Shown piece after piece: positions 6,646 to 8,014 of a DNA stretch of 8,014 bases. The first letter of the stretch is position 1, and every line of letters begins with the position of its first letter. The translations under genes were made by a program, and so were the position numbers. The DNA comes from Paramuribaculum sp. (GTDB taxonomy: Bacteria > Bacteroidota > Bacteroidia > Bacteroidales > Muribaculaceae). The notes below the pieces were generated by a model that was given only the letters and a program-made list of their open reading frames with translations, was not told the DNA's origin and made no database searches. The DNA is taken from NCBI GenBank assembly GCA_029062075.1, contig JAIDQW010000335.1, positions 1 through 8,014 of the forward strand, written 5' to 3'.

Positions 6646-7917
6646 ATGAAACAGATAATAAACGAACTGAAGGAACAGCCGGTAATAGCCTGGGTGACTA
6701 TTCTCGGTACCGCGCTCGCCATATTCCTGATAATGGTGGTAGTGATGCTCAATCAGGTGTCCATAGTGCCGTTATCGCCGGAAACCGCCCGCGACAGACT
6801 TATTTATGCCAATCGCGTAAGAACAGTGTCAACTGACACAGCAAACAATATGATGCGCCAATCATCCGTGGGTATAAAAATTGTTGATGAAGTTTTCAAA
6901 CCGCTTACAACACCGGAAATGATTTCCGTGTTCACCAACTGGATCGGGAGTTCCAAGGTAAATGCTCCGGGGGTGCCGGTATTTGATGCTGATACCAAGA
7001 ACACCGATGCCAATTTTTTCAAAATCTATGATTTCAACTTTCTTGCCGGTGGTCCTTACAATGAGACTGATGTGGAATCACATTTCTCCAAAGCGGTAAT
7101 AAACAAAGCGATGGCGCAGCACATGTTCAAGAGCATTGAGGATGCTGTAGGCAAAAGTATCCTTATAGATGAGAACAGTTATACAGTCATTGGCGTGGTT
7201 GACAATGTTTCACCTGTAACCAAATATGCCTACGCCCAGATATGGACTCCCCTTCCCTACAGTGAACCAAGCGATAACGATAAATACGGTACCGGCAGAT
7301 TCGCCGTAGCCATGCTTGCCGCCGATAAAAAAGACATAGCAAAAATCAAGAATGAAGTTAATGACAACCTTGCCAAATACAATGCCGGGCAAGCATCCGA
7401 GCAACTTGAATCGGATTTAGATGGTGCTCCATATACAAATGAGGAGTACAATTATATATCCGGTGGTGCAGCAGATGTTTCAGGAGGAAAACGAAAGGAA
7501 TATATGCTGTATCTGATACTGCTTCTTATCCCGGCTATCAATCTCAGCACCATGACCCGCAGCCGTCTTGCAGCCAGGACGGGTGAAATTGGTGTTCGCC
7601 GCGCCTTCGGTGCCACAAAATCAAGCATAATAACCTCCATCATAACCGAGAATATGATTATCACTCTTGCCGGTGGTCTGATAGGTCTCATTCTATCATG
7701 GATATTCGGCGGACTGTTCTTCAACTCCATTTATTCAGCAGGTATGTTTATGAATTACCGTACGGAATTCACTCCCGGCGCAGGAACTCTGTTTGCCTGG
7801 AGCACATTTGCCTACGTGCTTATTTTCTGCTTCGTGCTCAATCTTATAAGTAGCGGCTTACCCGCTATACGCGCAAGCCGAATCAATGTTGTAGATGCCA
7901 TAAATGCGAAGAAATAA
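6646..7917 (+). CDS. FtsX/MacB-family ABC permease, type A, second copy (A2)
   Basis: This 423-residue protein has helix 1 at about 15-36 and a periplasmic domain to about residue 283. C-terminal helices are at about 286-305, 337-360 and 387-409. The coupling motif EIGVRRAFG (314-322) is identical to that of A1, and the closing motif is RASRINVVDAI. It is a paralogue of A1: the membrane and coupling parts are nearly superimposable, whereas the periplasmic domain is largely different in sequence. This pattern is expected if both copies share the ATPase but handle different substrates or partners. It follows B1 by 26 nt, the largest gap inside the operon, and precedes a second B-type gene by 7 nt. 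The ATG was chosen because it reproduces the A1 N-terminus (MKxxxxELKxQP). Confidence 0.9.
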   Translation: MKQIINELKEQPVIAWVTILGTALAIFLIMVVVMLNQVSIVPLSPETARDRLIYANRVRTVSTDTANNMMRQSSVGIKIVDEVFKPLTTPEMISVFTNWIGSSKVNAPGVPVFDADTKNTDANFFKIYDFNFLAGGPYNETDVESHFSKAVINKAMAQHMFKSIEDAVGKSILIDENSYTVIGVVDNVSPVTKYAYAQIWTPLPYSEPSDNDKYGTGRFAVAMLAADKKDIAKIKNEVNDNLAKYNAGQASEQLESDLDGAPYTNEEYNYISGGAADVSGGKRKEYMLYLILLLIPAINLSTMTRSRLAARTGEIGVRRAFGATKSSIITSIITENMIITLAGGLIGLILSWIFGGLFFNSIYSAGMFMNYRTEFTPGAGTLFAWSTFAYVLIFCFVLNLISSGLPAIRASRINVVDAINAKK

Positions 7918-7924
7918 CATTACC

Positions 7925-8014
7925 ATGAAACGTAAACTTATAAAACAAATACGCCACGAATGGCGCACTAACCTGTGGATGAGCATAGAGCTGCTTATCG
8001 TGAGTGTTATAGTG
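7925..8014 (+). CDS. FtsX/MacB-family ABC permease, type B, second copy (B2), 3' truncated by window edge
   Basis: Only the first 30 codons are inside the window. They read as a basic start followed by HEWRTNLW (11-18) and the beginning of a membrane helix (ELLIVSVIV, 22-30). Twenty of these 30 residues are identical to the start of B1, with no gaps. The gene begins 7 nt after A2, matching the A1-to-B1 arrangement. The rest of the protein is outside the window, so its being intact cannot be judged. Confidence 0.75.
   Translation, partial: MKRKLIKQIRHEWRTNLWMSIELLIVSVIV

Overview
The window looks like chromosomal DNA of a Bacteroidota member, most likely a gut-type Bacteroidales. The reasons are moderate GC content, start codons without Shine-Dalgarno sequences, a capless phosphatase that resembles (from memory) the Bacteroides thetaiotaomicron KDN-9-phosphate phosphatase, and a one-ATPase/many-permease efflux operon of a kind common in that phylum. 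The family assignments rest on reading motifs by eye; no search was run. Everything found is on the + strand.

Region 1 (1-1940) is the 3' end of a nonulosonic (sialic-type) acid biosynthesis operon. It holds the tail of an SpsF-like cytidylyltransferase, a NeuB-family synthase with a C-terminal SAF domain, and a small HAD phosphatase. The genes are very tightly packed, with an ATGA overlap and then a 2-nt gap. The synthase would condense phosphoenolpyruvate with a hexose or HexNAc 6-phosphate, the phosphatase would remove the 9-phosphate, and the cytidylyltransferase would activate the product as a CMP-sugar for surface glycans. The phosphatase carries a TGE motif instead of the TGR of KDO-8-P phosphatases. 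That points to a 9-phosphorylated nonulosonate such as KDN or Neu5Ac.

Region 2 (1941-2080) is a 140-bp control region. It has a perfect 7-bp inverted repeat with a 4-nt spacer (1961-1978) and, downstream, a sequence with correct sigma-54 -24/-12 geometry (2022-2037). Together they suggest that a sigma-54 enhancer-binding response regulator controls the downstream operon. A Bacteroidales -7-like motif overlaps the same bases and is an alternative.

Region 3 (2081-8014, running off the right edge) is a MacAB/FtsX-type ABC export operon. It encodes a membrane-anchored HlyD-family adaptor, a MacB-type ATPase and four consecutive FtsX/MacB-like permeases, the last cut by the window end. The permeases alternate as two families, A1-B1-A2-B2, so the A-B pair appears to have been duplicated. 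A1 and A2 are closely alike in their membrane and coupling segments but diverge in their periplasmic domains. The simplest model is one ATPase serving two heterodimeric A/B permeases that share the adaptor and an outer-membrane TolC-type channel, which is not in the window. No RNA genes, mobile elements or CRISPR arrays were seen.
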